A stretch of DNA of 64,000 nt from CAVPUA01 sp963708805 (GCA_963708805.1 CAVPUA010000003.1:806001-870000); one strand, 5' to 3'. Positions 54,509 to 64,000 are shown, numbered from the stretch's first letter. The notes: generated by a model from the letters alone, not told the origin. Program-made: numbers and translations.

Positions 54509-55111
54509 ATGAAGTCGAACAAGCTGTTCGTCAGCCTCGCTCCGTGGCTGCTGTTCACGATCATCGCCGGGCGCGCCGGGGCTGATTTCGTCGGGTGGGC
54601 CGCCGCGGTAGCCGCCATCGCGACTGTGTTCATCGCGGTCCGTGGCCGGAGTGCTCGCACCATCGACGGCCGACGAAGCAGCCTCAAGATCATCGACGCC
54701 GCTGGGGTGGTCACCTTCGCCGCCATGGCCGTCCTGGCCTTCACCGGCAGCTACAGACTGCGAGAGCACATCGTCGAGTACGGCCGAGGCGTTTGCGCGC
54801 TGATCCTCGCCCTGATCATGCTCGGCTCACTGCTGGTCGTCCCCTTCAGCGAGCAGTACGCCCGCGAGCAGGTTCCGCCGGCCTACTGGCATTCACCGGT
54901 GTTCCGCGTCCTCAACCGGCGCATCAGTGCGGCCTTCGGCCTGGCCGTCCTCGTCATGGCCGCCAGCCACCTCTTGTCCGGCTGGCTCGAGTCCCGGGGC
55001 GAGCTCACGACGATTCGCAACCTGACCCTCAACTGGGGCGTACCGATCGGGGTCATTCTCGCCGCGATCAGGTACATGGAGCGGATCAAGGGCGACCGCG
55101 CCGCCACCTGA
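54509..55111 (+). CDS. Six-helix membrane protein, unknown function
   Basis: This 200-residue protein has hydrophobic helices at about 8-22, 25-42, 60-77, 85-110, 130-150 and 175-190: KLFVSLAPWLLFTIIAGRAG, WAAAVAAIATVFIAVRGR, IIDAAGVVTFAAMAVLAFTGSYRL and ALILALIMLGSLLVVPFSEQYAREQVPPAYW. I know no family for it; the FSEQYAREQ-PPAYWHSPVFRVLNRRISAAFG segment is the most conserved-looking. It lies behind the first copy of the 27-base element and convergent with a K+ channel gene. The frame is intact. Confidence 0.7.
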   Translation: MKSNKLFVSLAPWLLFTIIAGRAGADFVGWAAAVAAIATVFIAVRGRSARTIDGRRSSLKIIDAAGVVTFAAMAVLAFTGSYRLREHIVEYGRGVCALILALIMLGSLLVVPFSEQYAREQVPPAYWHSPVFRVLNRRISAAFGLAVLVMAASHLLSGWLESRGELTTIRNLTLNWGVPIGVILAAIRYMERIKGDRAAT

Positions 55112-55130
55112 ACAACCGGCGACCGAGGCC

Positions 55131-55657
55131 TCAGGTCTGATCGCGGCGGGCCAGCGCCTGGCGGGAGACGCCGAAGATCAATCGCAGGATGACGGCGACG
55201 AACACCACGTCGAGCAGGATCTGCGAACTGACCAGCAGCCGGGCGAGATGCGACTTGGCGGCGATATCTCCGTAGCCCACGGTGCCGAAGGTCGTCACGG
55301 TGAAGTACAGACTCCCGACGCGGTCCAGCGGTTGGGAGAAGCTGTCCGGGCGCAGCCGCGAGACCGTCAGGTAGCAGCTGGCGTAGGTGAAGAGGAAAAG
55401 CGCCACCGCGATGACCACGGTCTGCACGGCGTCCAGCTCAGGCAGCCGCGAACGAGAGATGCGCCTGACCTGCCCGTACATCACCAATCCGAACGCCACG
55501 ACACCGATCGGCGAGTCGAGTCACGGCCGCCGTGTCGACCGAGTAGCCGCGAAAGGGCAGGACGAAGTACAGACCGCCGATGATGACGACGCTGACCATG
55601 GTGCGGACGGCGGCGACGAGCACCGCACGTCGACGCTCGGCGACGAGACAACGCCAT
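55131..55657 (-). CDS. Two-helix K+ channel (one or two frameshifts)
   Basis: The C-terminal 122 residues are clear: helix TVVIAVALFLFTYASCYL, pore helix SLYFTVTTFGTVGYGD with the TVGYGD selectivity filter, and helix LARLLVSSQILLDVVFVAVILRLIFG. Upstream, another frame supplies one or two further helices (VLVAAVRTMVSVVIIGGLYFVLPFRGYSVDTAA), so the frame breaks near 55515, and the ATG at 55657 is the probable start. No cytoplasmic RCK domain is present. It would let K+ cross the membrane. Confidence 0.8.
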
Positions 55658-55720
55658 GATCGTGGACGGTGTGGTCGGTGAGGGGTCGCATCATTCAATG
55701 TTCGCGTTCGAGGCGCTACG

Positions 55721-55747
55721 CAGGACTGTTCATTTCCGACAGTCGCG
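55721..55747. promoter_or_regulatory. 27-bp inverted-repeat element, copy 2
   Basis: Identical to the element at 54413-54439, with GACTGT (55724-55729) and ACAGTC (55739-55744). It lies 119 bases before the MMPL transporter start and 63 bases upstream of the divergent K+ channel start. Confidence 0.6.
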
Positions 55748-55866
55748 AGGCCGCCGACCCATTCCAGACTCGGTGAGACCGCTCGTCGGACCTCCCCAGA
55801 GCCCGGAAAGGCCTCTCGACATGACTCAATACCTCGCACGCCGTCCACCAACGCTCGCTGCCCGGC

Positions 55867-58093
55867 GTGCTGTATCGCCTCGGCGAATGGTGCTTCACGC
55901 ACAAATGGCGAGTAGTGGCCGTCTGGTTGGTCGTCCTGATCGCCGCCATCGTCGGCATGAAGGCGGCCGACGCGCAGCTGGACAACTCCTTCACGATCCC
56001 CGGATCGCAGTCCCAGAAAGCCCTCGACGTCGTGGCCAAGGAATTCCCGACCGCGAGCGGCACGAGCGCCCAGCTCGTCTTCCAGGCGCAGGGCGGAACA
56101 ACGCTGCAGAGCACCGCGAACGCAACCGCGATCAGCGACGTACTGAGCAAGGTAGCCAAAGCCCCACAGGTCGCGGCCGTGTTGTCGCCGCAACAAACGG
56201 GTGCGGTCACCCAGGACGGAAAGACGGCGATCGCCGCCGTGCAGTACACCGTCGCCTCGTCGGGCCTGGACAGTGCCAGCCTCGATGCGCTGCAGAACAT
56301 CGCCCAGGCCGACGACTCGAGCACCCTCAAGATCGACGTCGGCGGACCCGCCTACTCGAGCTCGTCGGGTGGATCGAGCTCGAACGAGCTCATCGGCATC
56401 GTCATCGCGCTGATCGTCCTGACCATCGCCCTGTGCTCACTGCTCGCCGCCGGCATGCCGCTGATCTCAGCACTGGGCGGAGTCGGCGTGGCCATGCTCA
56501 GCCTCAAGGGTCTGGCCGCGGTGTTCTCGATCTCGTCGACGGCGGTCACGCTCTCGACGATGATCGGTCTGGCGGTCGGTATCGACTACGCCCTGTTCAT
56601 CACCTCCAGGCACCGCTCGCAGCTGGCCGGCGGGATGCAGCCGCAGGAGTCCGCCGGGCTGGCGATCGGTACAGCCGGCTCGGCCGTCGTGTTCGCCGGC
56701 ACCACGGTCGTCATCGCCCTGGCCGCTCTGTCGGTGGTGGGCATCCCGTTCCTGACCGTGATGGGCCTGTGCGCCGCGGGGACGGTGGTCGTCGCCGTGC
56801 TCGTGGCCAACACCCTGCTGCCGGCGTTCTTCGGCATCGCCGGGCACCACCTGATCCCCAAGCCCGGATCGCGGGCAGCCAAGCTGGCCGCGCGCACCGC
56901 GATGGCCCTGCACGAGCCGGCCGGCGTGAAGCCGACCCGAGGCGACCGCTGGCTCGCGATGGTGGTGCGTCGCCCCGTCGCCGCCCTGGTCCTGGCCGCC
57001 GGTGTGCTGATCGTGTTGGCGATCCCTGCGTTCAGGCTGCAACTCGCCCTACCCGACAACGGGTCCGCGGCCAGCGGAACGACCCAGCGCACCACCTTCG
57101 ACGCGATCAGTTCCAGCTTCGGTCCCGGCTTCAACGGTCCGCTGCTCGTCGTCGCGGATCTGTCGGATGCCACCAGCACGTCCGCCGCCCAGCAGCAGGC
57201 CGCGGCGATCGTGCCGATCCTGGACGAAGCAACCCGGAGTGGTGAAAGCCGCGGTAGCCGGAATCAGCACCGACAACAAGTACGCGCTCATCCAGGTGGT
57301 GCCGACCACGGCACCCTCGGCGATCGCCACCCAGCACCTCGTCACTCACCTTCGCGACCAAGCCGGAACGATCCAGAAGCAGAGCGGCGCGACGATCGCG
57401 GTCACCGGCAACACCGCCGTCGGGGTGGACGTGGCCCGCAAGCTCAGCTCCGCCCTCGTGCCGTTCGGGATCATCGTCGTCGGCCTGTCCCTGCTGCTGC
57501 TCCTGGCCGTGTTCCGTTCGCTGGTCGTGCCCGTCAAGGCCGCCATCGGCTTCCTGCTCTCGGTCGCGGCCAGCTTCGGCGCCGTGGTCGCCGTCTTCCA
57601 ATGGGGTTGGCTCGACAAGGCGGTCGGCCTGTCGAAGACCGGACCGATCGCCTGCTTCCTGCCGATCATCCTGATGGCCGTCCTGTTCGGTCTGGCCATG
57701 GACTACGAGGTGTTCCTGGTGTCTCGCATCCGCGAGAGCTACACGCGCCTCGGCGACCCGAAGCAGGCCATCGTCGCCGGCGGTGGCGCCGCGGCCCGCG
57801 TCGTCGTCGCGGCGGCCCTGATCATGGCCTCGATCTTCGCCAGCTACGTCGCCTCCGACAGCGCGATCATCAAGCCGATCGCGTTCTCGCTGGCCATCGG
57901 TGTCGCCTGCGACGCCCTGCTGGTCCGGATGACCATCGTCCCGGCCGTCCTCGCCCTCACCGGCAAGGCGGCCTGGCACCTGCCCCGCTGGCTTAACCGG
58001 ATCCTGCCCAACCTCGACATAGAAGGCGCCTCGCTCCAGCAGGCAGCTGTGACGTCGACCAGGACGCTCGCTCCGACTCACGCGCCCGCCTGA
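55867..58093 (+). CDS. MMPL-family RND transporter (one frameshift)
   Basis: This protein of about 740 residues has the MMPL duplicated layout: helix 1 (WRVVAVWLVVLIAAIVGMKAA), a periplasmic loop, five helices ending in the signature AVGIDYALFITSRHRSQLAGG, a linker, a second helix 1, a second loop, and a second bundle with FGLAMDYEVFLVSRIRESY. The break near 57230 in the second loop joins PILDEAT to VVKAAVAGISTDNKYALIQVV. GTG 55867 is used; ATG 55822 (MTQYLARRPPTLAA) may be the true start if one more base is out of place. The family exports lipids or hydrophobic compounds. Confidence 0.9.
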
Positions 58094-58268
58094 CGCTGAT
58101 CGGGCGTCCTCCTGAGCGGCTTGGCTTCGACCCGAGGGCGATGGTCCACGGAAACGATGCCGAGCCAGGTGGCGGCGCGGGTAGCCGGGGAGGCACCCGC
58201 GTCGCCGCCGACTACGCGACCTCAATCTCCCGGCCGTCTGTACATCGGGCCCAGTCGTTGTCGAGGTC

Positions 58269-60011
58269 CTATCCATGCAGACCCGGCACGCCCATGGCCT
58301 TTCCGGCTTCGTCGCCGAGGCGTGGCGGAGTCGCGGCGGCTTCGATCCGGTTGATCAACTCAGTCACCTCCACGTCGGTGGGCGGTGGCGCACCGGCATC
58401 CACGCGGTCGGCGATAGCGGTCACTTCGTCGACAAGCGTTTCGAGGATGAAGGCAGCCGACAATCGGGCGTCGGCGCCAATGCGCGCGCTTCGTGGCTCG
58501 AGCACGGCGGCCTGCGCCTGCTGTCGGCTCTGGTGAACGAGCTGATACGCGCGATCGCGGACGGCGGTCCAGTCGTGACGTTCATCGGGTGCCATCACAG
58601 CCAAGCGCAGGTACGCGGTGACGGCGGCGGCCGGCTCGCGCAATGACACGACGCTGCTGCGGCGGGGCCAGATGAGATAGCCGAAGACGATCGCGATGGC
58701 GCAGCCGATCACCGTGTCGAGCAGCCGAACCGCCGGGCTGATCGGGTCGGCCGCTCCGATGCACGAACTGAGCAGCGCGGAGCAGGTCACTCCGACGACC
58801 GCCAACCCGTAGAGCTTCGGAGCCGCCAGTACGGCGAACGCCAACGACATCGCCGCGGCGATCGCGACCGGCCAACCCGAGCCCAGCGCGGCTATCGCGG
58901 CCGCCGCGAGGAGCGCCCCGGCGGCGGTGCCCGCGACCCGGTTGAGGGTGCGGACGTAGACCGATCCGTACTCCGGGCGTACGGCGACCGCGACGGTCAG
59001 CGGCAGCCAGAAGGAGTGACTCTCGTTGTGTAGCGCGCACGTCACCGCGGTCGCGATGGCCATGCACAGGGTCAGGCGGGAACCGGCGACGAGGGCTCGC
59101 CGGGTAGTGGCGACGCGCGCTGCCGAACCCAGGCGAGCCGGCAATGGCCTGACCCGCCGCGCTACCGGAGCTCGGGTGGAGACCGACGCAGGCAGGTTGG
59201 GCACTCGGCGGTCGCGGCAGTTCTGTGCAGCGTGGCGCAGTGCCTCGACAACGTCGGGGGCTGGCGTTGCGTGATCGGAGGCGAAGGACGCCGCCGCCAC
59301 CAGCGCTGCCTGCTCGGCCGTCCCGGCTGCCGCCTCCAGATCCTGCCGGGAATGACGCATCACCCGGCCCGCGAGGCGATGATCGTGTACTTCCGTGCGA
59401 CACAGCGCGGATGCCGCGGCCAGATCGCCCCGCTTCGTCGAGTCATCGGGGTACTGAAGGAGATCGGCGGATCGATCGAAGACGGCGGCGATCGCCGACC
59501 ACGCAGCTCGGTCGCGGTAGACCGGCCAGCCGGCGAGCGCGCACACGGCGACGACCGCCGTCCCGGCCAGGTACCACAGGCCCTGTTCCCAGCCGGGCAT
59601 CCGTACGCGGGCGAACTCGCCGAAGCCCAGGCCGATGACGGTCATCAGCGCGCCGGCGGTCGTCAGCCGTCCGATCGCGCCGACCAGCCCGGACACCATG
59701 GCGACGGCGGCCGCGACGGCGATCTTGACGATGACGTCATCGTCGGCGACGGCGACGCCGAGGATGATCCCAGCGGCGGCGCCGATGCCTTGGCCCAGCA
59801 GCGCGAGAGCCCGGGTGCGGTAGACACCTGACGTGACGAAGACGGCGGCGCACGCGACGCCGAAGTAGGCAAGGCCGACCGCGACCCGGTCGCCGATCAC
59901 GACGCCGGTTCCGGCGACGACGGCTGCGGCCAGCAGCGCCCAGATCGCCGGTCGGACGGCCCATGCCGCCGCGGTCGGACGAAGGGCGGCCGGGAGCCAG
60001 TCCGCGGTCAC
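58269..60011 (-). CDS. FUSC-family aromatic acid exporter-like protein
   Basis: This 580-residue protein starts at GTG 60011 (VTADWLPAALRPTAAAWAVRPA). It has two bundles of about five to six helices (about 20-145 and 330-455), separated by a soluble region and followed by a cytoplasmic helical domain, the FUSC/YccS pattern: HSFWLPLTVAVAVRPEYGSVYVRTLNRVAGTAAGALLAA is the conserved block at the second bundle. Its start overlaps the stop of the hydrolase gene (GTGA). The family exports aromatic acids or similar anions. The frame is intact. Confidence 0.85.
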   Translation of the reverse strand: MTADWLPAALRPTAAAWAVRPAIWALLAAAVVAGTGVVIGDRVAVGLAYFGVACAAVFVTSGVYRTRALALLGQGIGAAAGIILGVAVADDDVIVKIAVAAAVAMVSGLVGAIGRLTTAGALMTVIGLGFGEFARVRMPGWEQGLWYLAGTAVVAVCALAGWPVYRDRAAWSAIAAVFDRSADLLQYPDDSTKRGDLAAASALCRTEVHDHRLAGRVMRHSRQDLEAAAGTAEQAALVAAASFASDHATPAPDVVEALRHAAQNCRDRRVPNLPASVSTRAPVARRVRPLPARLGSAARVATTRRALVAGSRLTLCMAIATAVTCALHNESHSFWLPLTVAVAVRPEYGSVYVRTLNRVAGTAAGALLAAAAIAALGSGWPVAIAAAMSLAFAVLAAPKLYGLAVVGVTCSALLSSCIGAADPISPAVRLLDTVIGCAIAIVFGYLIWPRRSSVVSLREPAAAVTAYLRLAVMAPDERHDWTAVRDRAYQLVHQSRQQAQAAVLEPRSARIGADARLSAAFILETLVDEVTAIADRVDAGAPPPTDVEVTELINRIEAAATPPRLGDEAGKAMGVPGLHG

Positions 60012-60715
60012 GCTCGAGCCGCGATGCCGTCGAGTCGAGCGCCGAGCGACTCCGGTTGGATCAGCGGCGAGAGATGTCTCGCGTCGGGGAGGATCTCCAA
60101 CCTTCCGCCGGGCAGCCGCGCGGCGAGGGCGCCCATTGCGGTCGGGTCGGAGACCGGGTCGTGTTCGGCGCAGATCAACAGCGTGGGTGCCGTGATCAGG
60201 TGGACGTCGCCCGAGCGGTCGTACCTTGCTATGCCGTCCAGGGCTGCGGCCCAGCTGGCTCGGTCGGCGTTGGTCAACCGCTGTCGCGCATAGGCGACCA
60301 GCCGATCGTCCGAACGTTGCTCGTCGATTCGGAACCACCGCTGCAGCGCCCCGTCGACGTCGATCGGTGCACCGGCGCGCAGGCTCTCGGCCGTGCGGGC
60401 GAACGGCGGGAACGGGGTATCTCGAGAGCAGATGATCGACAGCGTCGCCACGCGGTCAGGGGCCAGCAACGCGAGTTCGATGGCGACCTGGCCGCCGAAG
60501 GAATGCCCGACCACGTCCCAGCGATCGGCGAAGTCGGCCAGCTCGACCGCCAGCCGTCCAGCTATGGCCCGTTGCGGGTCGATGTCGTCGGTTCGAGGCG
60601 TGACGCCCGGGGCGTGCACCGGTTGCCGCATGCGCAAGATGGGTGCCAGGTCGGACCAGACGTCTGGATCGAGCGGCGTCCCGTGTAGCAAGATCCACGC
60701 ACGCGCGGCGGTCAC
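60008..60715 (-). CDS. Alpha/beta hydrolase
   Basis: This 235-residue protein starts at GTG 60715 (VTAARAWILLHGTPLDPDVW). The nucleophile elbow is VVGHSFGGQVA with Ser, the oxyanion motif LLHGTP, the acid Asp in CAEHDPVSD, and the His in DARHLSPL. It may be an esterase or C-C hydrolase; the substrate is not evident. It overlaps the SARP stop by GTGA and the FUSC start by GTGA, so the three are coupled. Confidence 0.87.
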   Translation of the reverse strand: MTAARAWILLHGTPLDPDVWSDLAPILRMRQPVHAPGVTPRTDDIDPQRAIAGRLAVELADFADRWDVVGHSFGGQVAIELALLAPDRVATLSIICSRDTPFPPFARTAESLRAGAPIDVDGALQRWFRIDEQRSDDRLVAYARQRLTNADRASWAAALDGIARYDRSGDVHLITAPTLLICAEHDPVSDPTAMGALAARLPGGRLEILPDARHLSPLIQPESLGARLDGIAARA

Positions 60716-63573
60716 GGCCGACCTGGTGGCCGGACGTCCGCGAGCGACCACCGCTCCCCGCGTCGCCACGCGCGGGCGAAGGCCTGCTCGCCCAGAACCT
60801 CAGCGGTCCGGGTTTGCAGCTCGACGGTGAAGTCGCGTCGGGGCCACGCGATGCCGCCGCGTTTGTTGTGGGCACGGGCGGCGGCGAACAGGGCCGCGGC
60901 CTGTTCGTAGTCGCCCGCGAGACAGGTCAGGTTGGCTCGCGTCTCGAGGTACCAGCCACCGCGGCGCGTGCCCAGCTGCCAGTGGATGTCGATGATCTTG
61001 TCCGTCCAGTCGAGACCTTCGAGCGGACGGCCGCGCATGATCGCGACGACGCTGCACGTACCGGCGGCCGTCCAGGCCGCGAAGGCATGATCGGCCGCGA
61101 TCGACCGGGCGTAGAGACCGGTGGCTCGGCGGTCGATGTCCTCCAGCTCGCTGCCCGGCAAAGCGATGAGGCAGTCGATGGCGTCGGTGAACACGGTCAG
61201 CCCGTCGTCGCCGGCGTCTTCGGCGATCCCGGCCATTGCTCGATGGACTCGGCGCAGCAGCTCCATGTCGTCGGTGGACCAGATCGCCGACGCCAGCCGG
61301 CCCAACGCGTGCCCGACCTCTGGACGGCGGCCGCACGGGATGTCGTCCGTCCGGGTCAATGCTCGATCGATGAACGGTGCCGCCAAGTCGTTACGTCCCT
61401 GCAGGGCGTGGATGCAGGCAATCGCGGCTAACGCGAGCAGTTCGTCCACCGGGTCGATGATCACGCCCGATCGCAAGACGTGCGTCACCATCTCGAGCCA
61501 GGCGGCGGCGTCGGCTGTCTGGGATCGGTAGTACCAGTAGTCGAGCAGCCGGGTGGCTATCACGACGCCGGCGGCGGAGGCGTCGCCGTCCTTCGGCTGA
61601 CGGAACTCGTCTTCGAGGACGGCGCGTATCGCGGCCAGGTCATCGTCGATCGCGGTGAACCAGGCCGCTTCGGCGAAGGAGCCGAAGGCAGAATCGTGCT
61701 CGGTCCGTTCCAGCACCCAGGCTCGGCGTCGGTTGCGCTGGCGGTCGACGCCACCAGCATCGGCGAGTCCGCGCGCCGCATGGGCCCGCACGGTGGCCAG
61801 CTGACGGAACAGCGACGGGCCGTCCTCTCGGGCCGGTGGCAAAGCAACCAGCAGCGAGCGCTCGACGAGCAGGGGTAGGACATCGCTCGCCTGTACGTCG
61901 AGGTCGTTCCAGTCGGACGTAGCCGAGACCCCGGTGGCCGCTGCCGTCGTGAACGGGCCCGGCAGGACGGTCAGATCGCGATGCAGTTGCCGCTCCGGTT
62001 CGGTGAGCAACCGGTCGCTCCAGTCCAGCGCGGCCCGCAGCGAGCTGCTCCGATCGCCATTGCGCCTGGATGGCCGGGCGAGGCGGCTGGGATCGGTCTG
62101 GACCTGTTCGGCGATCTCGGCGAGCGTGTAGGACTGCGCTCGCGCGGCGGCCAGCTCGATGGCAAGTGGCAGCCCGTCGACGGCCGCGCAGATGCGGTGG
62201 GCGAGTGAGCGAGCCGTTTCTGCGTCCAGCGAGGCCAGCCGGGAGGGGGCCACGTCGGCGATGCGGCGAAGAAGCAAGTCGACCGCGGGTGAGGGCTGCC
62301 CGTCGGTCGGGAGCGGATCGACGGCGATCAGCTGCTCGCCGGGCAAGCCCAGTGGTTCCCGGCTGGTGGCCAGCAATGTGACCTCGCCGTCGCCTGCGGC
62401 CAGCGTCGAGACGATGTCGCTGATCTGCGGCATGAGGTGTTCGCAGTTGTCGATCACGAGCAATGACGCGCGGCCGTGCAGGTGGGCGGTCAACGCGTCG
62501 AGCGGTCGGCCGACCGACGGCGGTTGCAGCCCGATGGTCGACATGATCGTCGCCACGATCAAGCTCGGGTCGGAGATCGCGGCCAGGTCGGCGAACCAGA
62601 CGCCGTCGTGGAACAGGACGGCCGCCTGCGCGGCCGCCTCCAGGGCCAACCGCGTCTTTCCGGCGCCGGCGGGTCCAACGAGCGTGATCAGCCGGTGGCG
62701 GGTGAGCAGGTCGTGGACCCGGTCGAGCTCCCGCTGCCGTCCGAGGATCTCCGACGTCCGCCCGGGCAGGTGCACCTCGACGGCCGTGGCCGGTGCAGCC
62801 GCGCGTTGGAGGGCGAGTGCGGGGTCGTTGACCAGGATCCGCTGCTGCAACAGTTGGAGTTCGGCGCCGGGTTCGATGCCGACCTCGTCGAGCAGGGCAT
62901 CTCGGGCCGCGAGATAGGCGGCCAGCGCGTCCTCGGTCCGACCGCATCTGTACAGGGCCAGCATCTGCTGCCCGCGCGCTCGCTCGTCGTAGGGCGTCTC
63001 CTGGACCAGCGCCTCGACGTCGGACAGCGCGCGTTCGGCCTGCGCAGTCGCCAGCAGGGCATCGATGCGTCGTTGCCGGATCTGCCGGTGCTGCTCTTCC
63101 AGGCGCGCGACGGCGGCCGCGGCCCACGGCTCGTCCGACAGCGGCTCGTAGGGCCGGCCCCGCCACAGCCGCGTCGCCTCGTCGCAGCGGCGCAGAGCCC
63201 GATCGGGTTGATCGGTAGTCATCAGATCGGCGATCTCGTCAGCCAGCTGGGCGAAGCGCAGCGAGTCGACCTGCTCCGGCGCAACGAAGAGGCGGTAACC
63301 ACCGGCTTGGTTGACGAGCACGGTCGACGGCTCGCGGGCTGGACGGTCGGGTTCGAGCACCCGTCGCAGACGCCACACGTGCGACTCCAGCGTCGAGGCC
63401 GATCCAGGTGACGCGCGCTCTCCCCAGACCGCGTCGACGACGGCGTCGACCGAGACCCGGTGATTGGCGTGGACGAGCAGAATCGCCAGCACCGCGGCTG
63501 GCCGTTTGCCGCCGGGTGACTGCTCGTGTCCGTCGATGTCGATCGACAGCGCGCCGAGGTCTCGGAGTCGCAC
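60712..63573 (-). CDS. SARP/BTAD regulator with NB-ARC ATPase (AfsR-like)
   Basis: This 953-residue regulator has an OmpR-type DNA-binding domain (1-97: GGKRPAAVLAILLVHANHRVSVDAVVDAVWG, ESHVWRLRRVLEP, GGYRLF), a bacterial transcriptional activator domain (about 103-248), a STAND/NB-ARC ATPase (P-loop GPAGAGKTR 300-308; VIDNCEHL; GLPLAIELAAARAQ), and a long helical-repeat C-terminus (about 600-953). It is the AfsR/SARP-with-ATPase type that controls secondary metabolism or stress genes. It heads a three-gene operon with a hydrolase and a FUSC exporter. The frame is intact over 2.86 kb. Confidence 0.92.
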   Translation of the reverse strand: MRLRDLGALSIDIDGHEQSPGGKRPAAVLAILLVHANHRVSVDAVVDAVWGERASPGSASTLESHVWRLRRVLEPDRPAREPSTVLVNQAGGYRLFVAPEQVDSLRFAQLADEIADLMTTDQPDRALRRCDEATRLWRGRPYEPLSDEPWAAAAVARLEEQHRQIRQRRIDALLATAQAERALSDVEALVQETPYDERARGQQMLALYRCGRTEDALAAYLAARDALLDEVGIEPGAELQLLQQRILVNDPALALQRAAAPATAVEVHLPGRTSEILGRQRELDRVHDLLTRHRLITLVGPAGAGKTRLALEAAAQAAVLFHDGVWFADLAAISDPSLIVATIMSTIGLQPPSVGRPLDALTAHLHGRASLLVIDNCEHLMPQISDIVSTLAAGDGEVTLLATSREPLGLPGEQLIAVDPLPTDGQPSPAVDLLLRRIADVAPSRLASLDAETARSLAHRICAAVDGLPLAIELAAARAQSYTLAEIAEQVQTDPSRLARPSRRNGDRSSSLRAALDWSDRLLTEPERQLHRDLTVLPGPFTTAAATGVSATSDWNDLDVQASDVLPLLVERSLLVALPPAREDGPSLFRQLATVRAHAARGLADAGGVDRQRNRRRAWVLERTEHDSAFGSFAEAAWFTAIDDDLAAIRAVLEDEFRQPKDGDASAAGVVIATRLLDYWYYRSQTADAAAWLEMVTHVLRSGVIIDPVDELLALAAIACIHALQGRNDLAAPFIDRALTRTDDIPCGRRPEVGHALGRLASAIWSTDDMELLRRVHRAMAGIAEDAGDDGLTVFTDAIDCLIALPGSELEDIDRRATGLYARSIAADHAFAAWTAAGTCSVVAIMRGRPLEGLDWTDKIIDIHWQLGTRRGGWYLETRANLTCLAGDYEQAAALFAAARAHNKRGGIAWPRRDFTVELQTRTAEVLGEQAFARAWRRGERWSLADVRPPGRP

Positions 63574-63628
63574 GACCGGACGATATCGAGGATTTCGCTC
63601 GGGACGACAGGTGTGTTGTTGATCTTGA

Positions 63629-64000
63629 TCACGACCCGCCGCGACGAGGAAGCAGTGTCGCCACGGCGGCGGCGGTGAGCAGCGCGGCGGCGGCCGCGGC
63701 CAAGAACGCGATCTGGAAGCCGGCGACGAACGCCGAGTCGGCCTGGGGCGTGATCGGACCGCCGAGGTGAGCCGCTACGGCGAACGACGCGCGGGCCTGT
63801 TCGGCGAGAGCGGCGGGCAGATCGGGCAACGTCAGGCGGGCGCGGTAGACGGCGGTCGCGATGCTGCCGAACACGGCAATGCCCAGGGCGCCTCCGACCT
63901 CACGCGACAAGTCGTTCATCGCAGAGGCGACACCTTGTTGGGACGATGGCAGCGCACTGGTGATCGCGCTCGTCGCGGGGGTCATCGCCGCCCCCATTCC
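63629..64000 (-). CDS. C-terminal part of an MFS exporter (cut by the window edge)
   Basis: The last 123 residues of a DHA2-type permease: ALPSSQQGVASAMNDLSREVGGALGIAVFGSIATAVYRARL is the typical helix 11-12 region, and FVAGFQIAFLAAAAAALLTAAAVATLLPRRGGS the last helix and basic tail. The gene continues beyond 64000. It is in the same direction as the SARP operon, 55 bases upstream of the SARP start. Confidence 0.85.
   Translation of the reverse strand, partial: GMGAAMTPATSAITSALPSSQQGVASAMNDLSREVGGALGIAVFGSIATAVYRARLTLPDLPAALAEQARASFAVAAHLGGPITPQADSAFVAGFQIAFLAAAAAALLTAAAVATLLPRRGGS

Overview
The window is GC-rich DNA from an actinobacterium. GTG and TTG starts are common, neighbouring genes overlap by ATGA or GTGA, neither tRNA encodes its CCA end, and there are actinobacterial families such as paired ArsA-like ATPases, MmyB-type XRE regulators, a SARP regulator, a DUF4244 pilin-like protein and a DECH-box helicase beside a tad locus. 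From about 13 to 51 kb the gene order follows the Mycobacterium tuberculosis stretch Rv3683 to Rv3644c, recognised from memory. It differs from that stretch by a proton pyrophosphatase, the loss of whiB4, and several inserted or replaced genes, so it is probably an actinomycete outside the mycobacteria.

Layout. 0-14 kb is accessory: secreted Ig-like proteins, a bacterial nitric oxide synthase coupled to a flavohemoglobin-type protein, a GGDEF cyclase, a tandem array of four micro-ORFs, an MFS exporter, an SDR, an MmyB regulator divergent from an aldo/keto reductase, and tRNA-Pro. 13-32 kb is conserved: metallophosphoesterase, YqeY, a class A PBP, two ArsA-like ATPases, RidA-NUDIX-MBL, an inserted regulator/MFS pair, Crp, Nth, CoA pyrophosphatase, a cupredoxin lipoprotein, MarP, EphE-like hydrolase, holin-like protein, acetyl-CoA synthetase and an acetate transporter. 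32-41 kb holds a HAD phosphatase, a compact tad operon (CpaE-like, CpaF, TadB, TadC, DUF4244, two TadE-like genes) and a convergent MrfA-type helicase. 41-51.5 kb holds a STAS protein, HppA, TopA, Tam with a MarR regulator, Tmk, HolB, a PSP1 protein and tRNA-Thr. After tRNA-Thr the content becomes accessory again: a LuxR-type ATPase regulator, membrane genes that share a 27-bp repeat, an MMPL transporter, a K+ channel, and a SARP-hydrolase-FUSC operon.

Many conserved genes (acs, topA, hppA, the PBP, cpaF, the helicase) carry one-base frameshifts that restore a perfect family match in another frame. I read these as sequence errors, not biology, and give each such gene as a single locus with the break positions. 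The strongest candidate for something new is the micro-ORF array at 6801-7014: four Shine-Dalgarno-preceded ORFs encoding only M(S)NREG. Next come the NOS/flavohemoglobin operon, the 27-bp inverted-repeat element in front of two membrane genes, and a 50-bp compound palindrome at 33006-33055.
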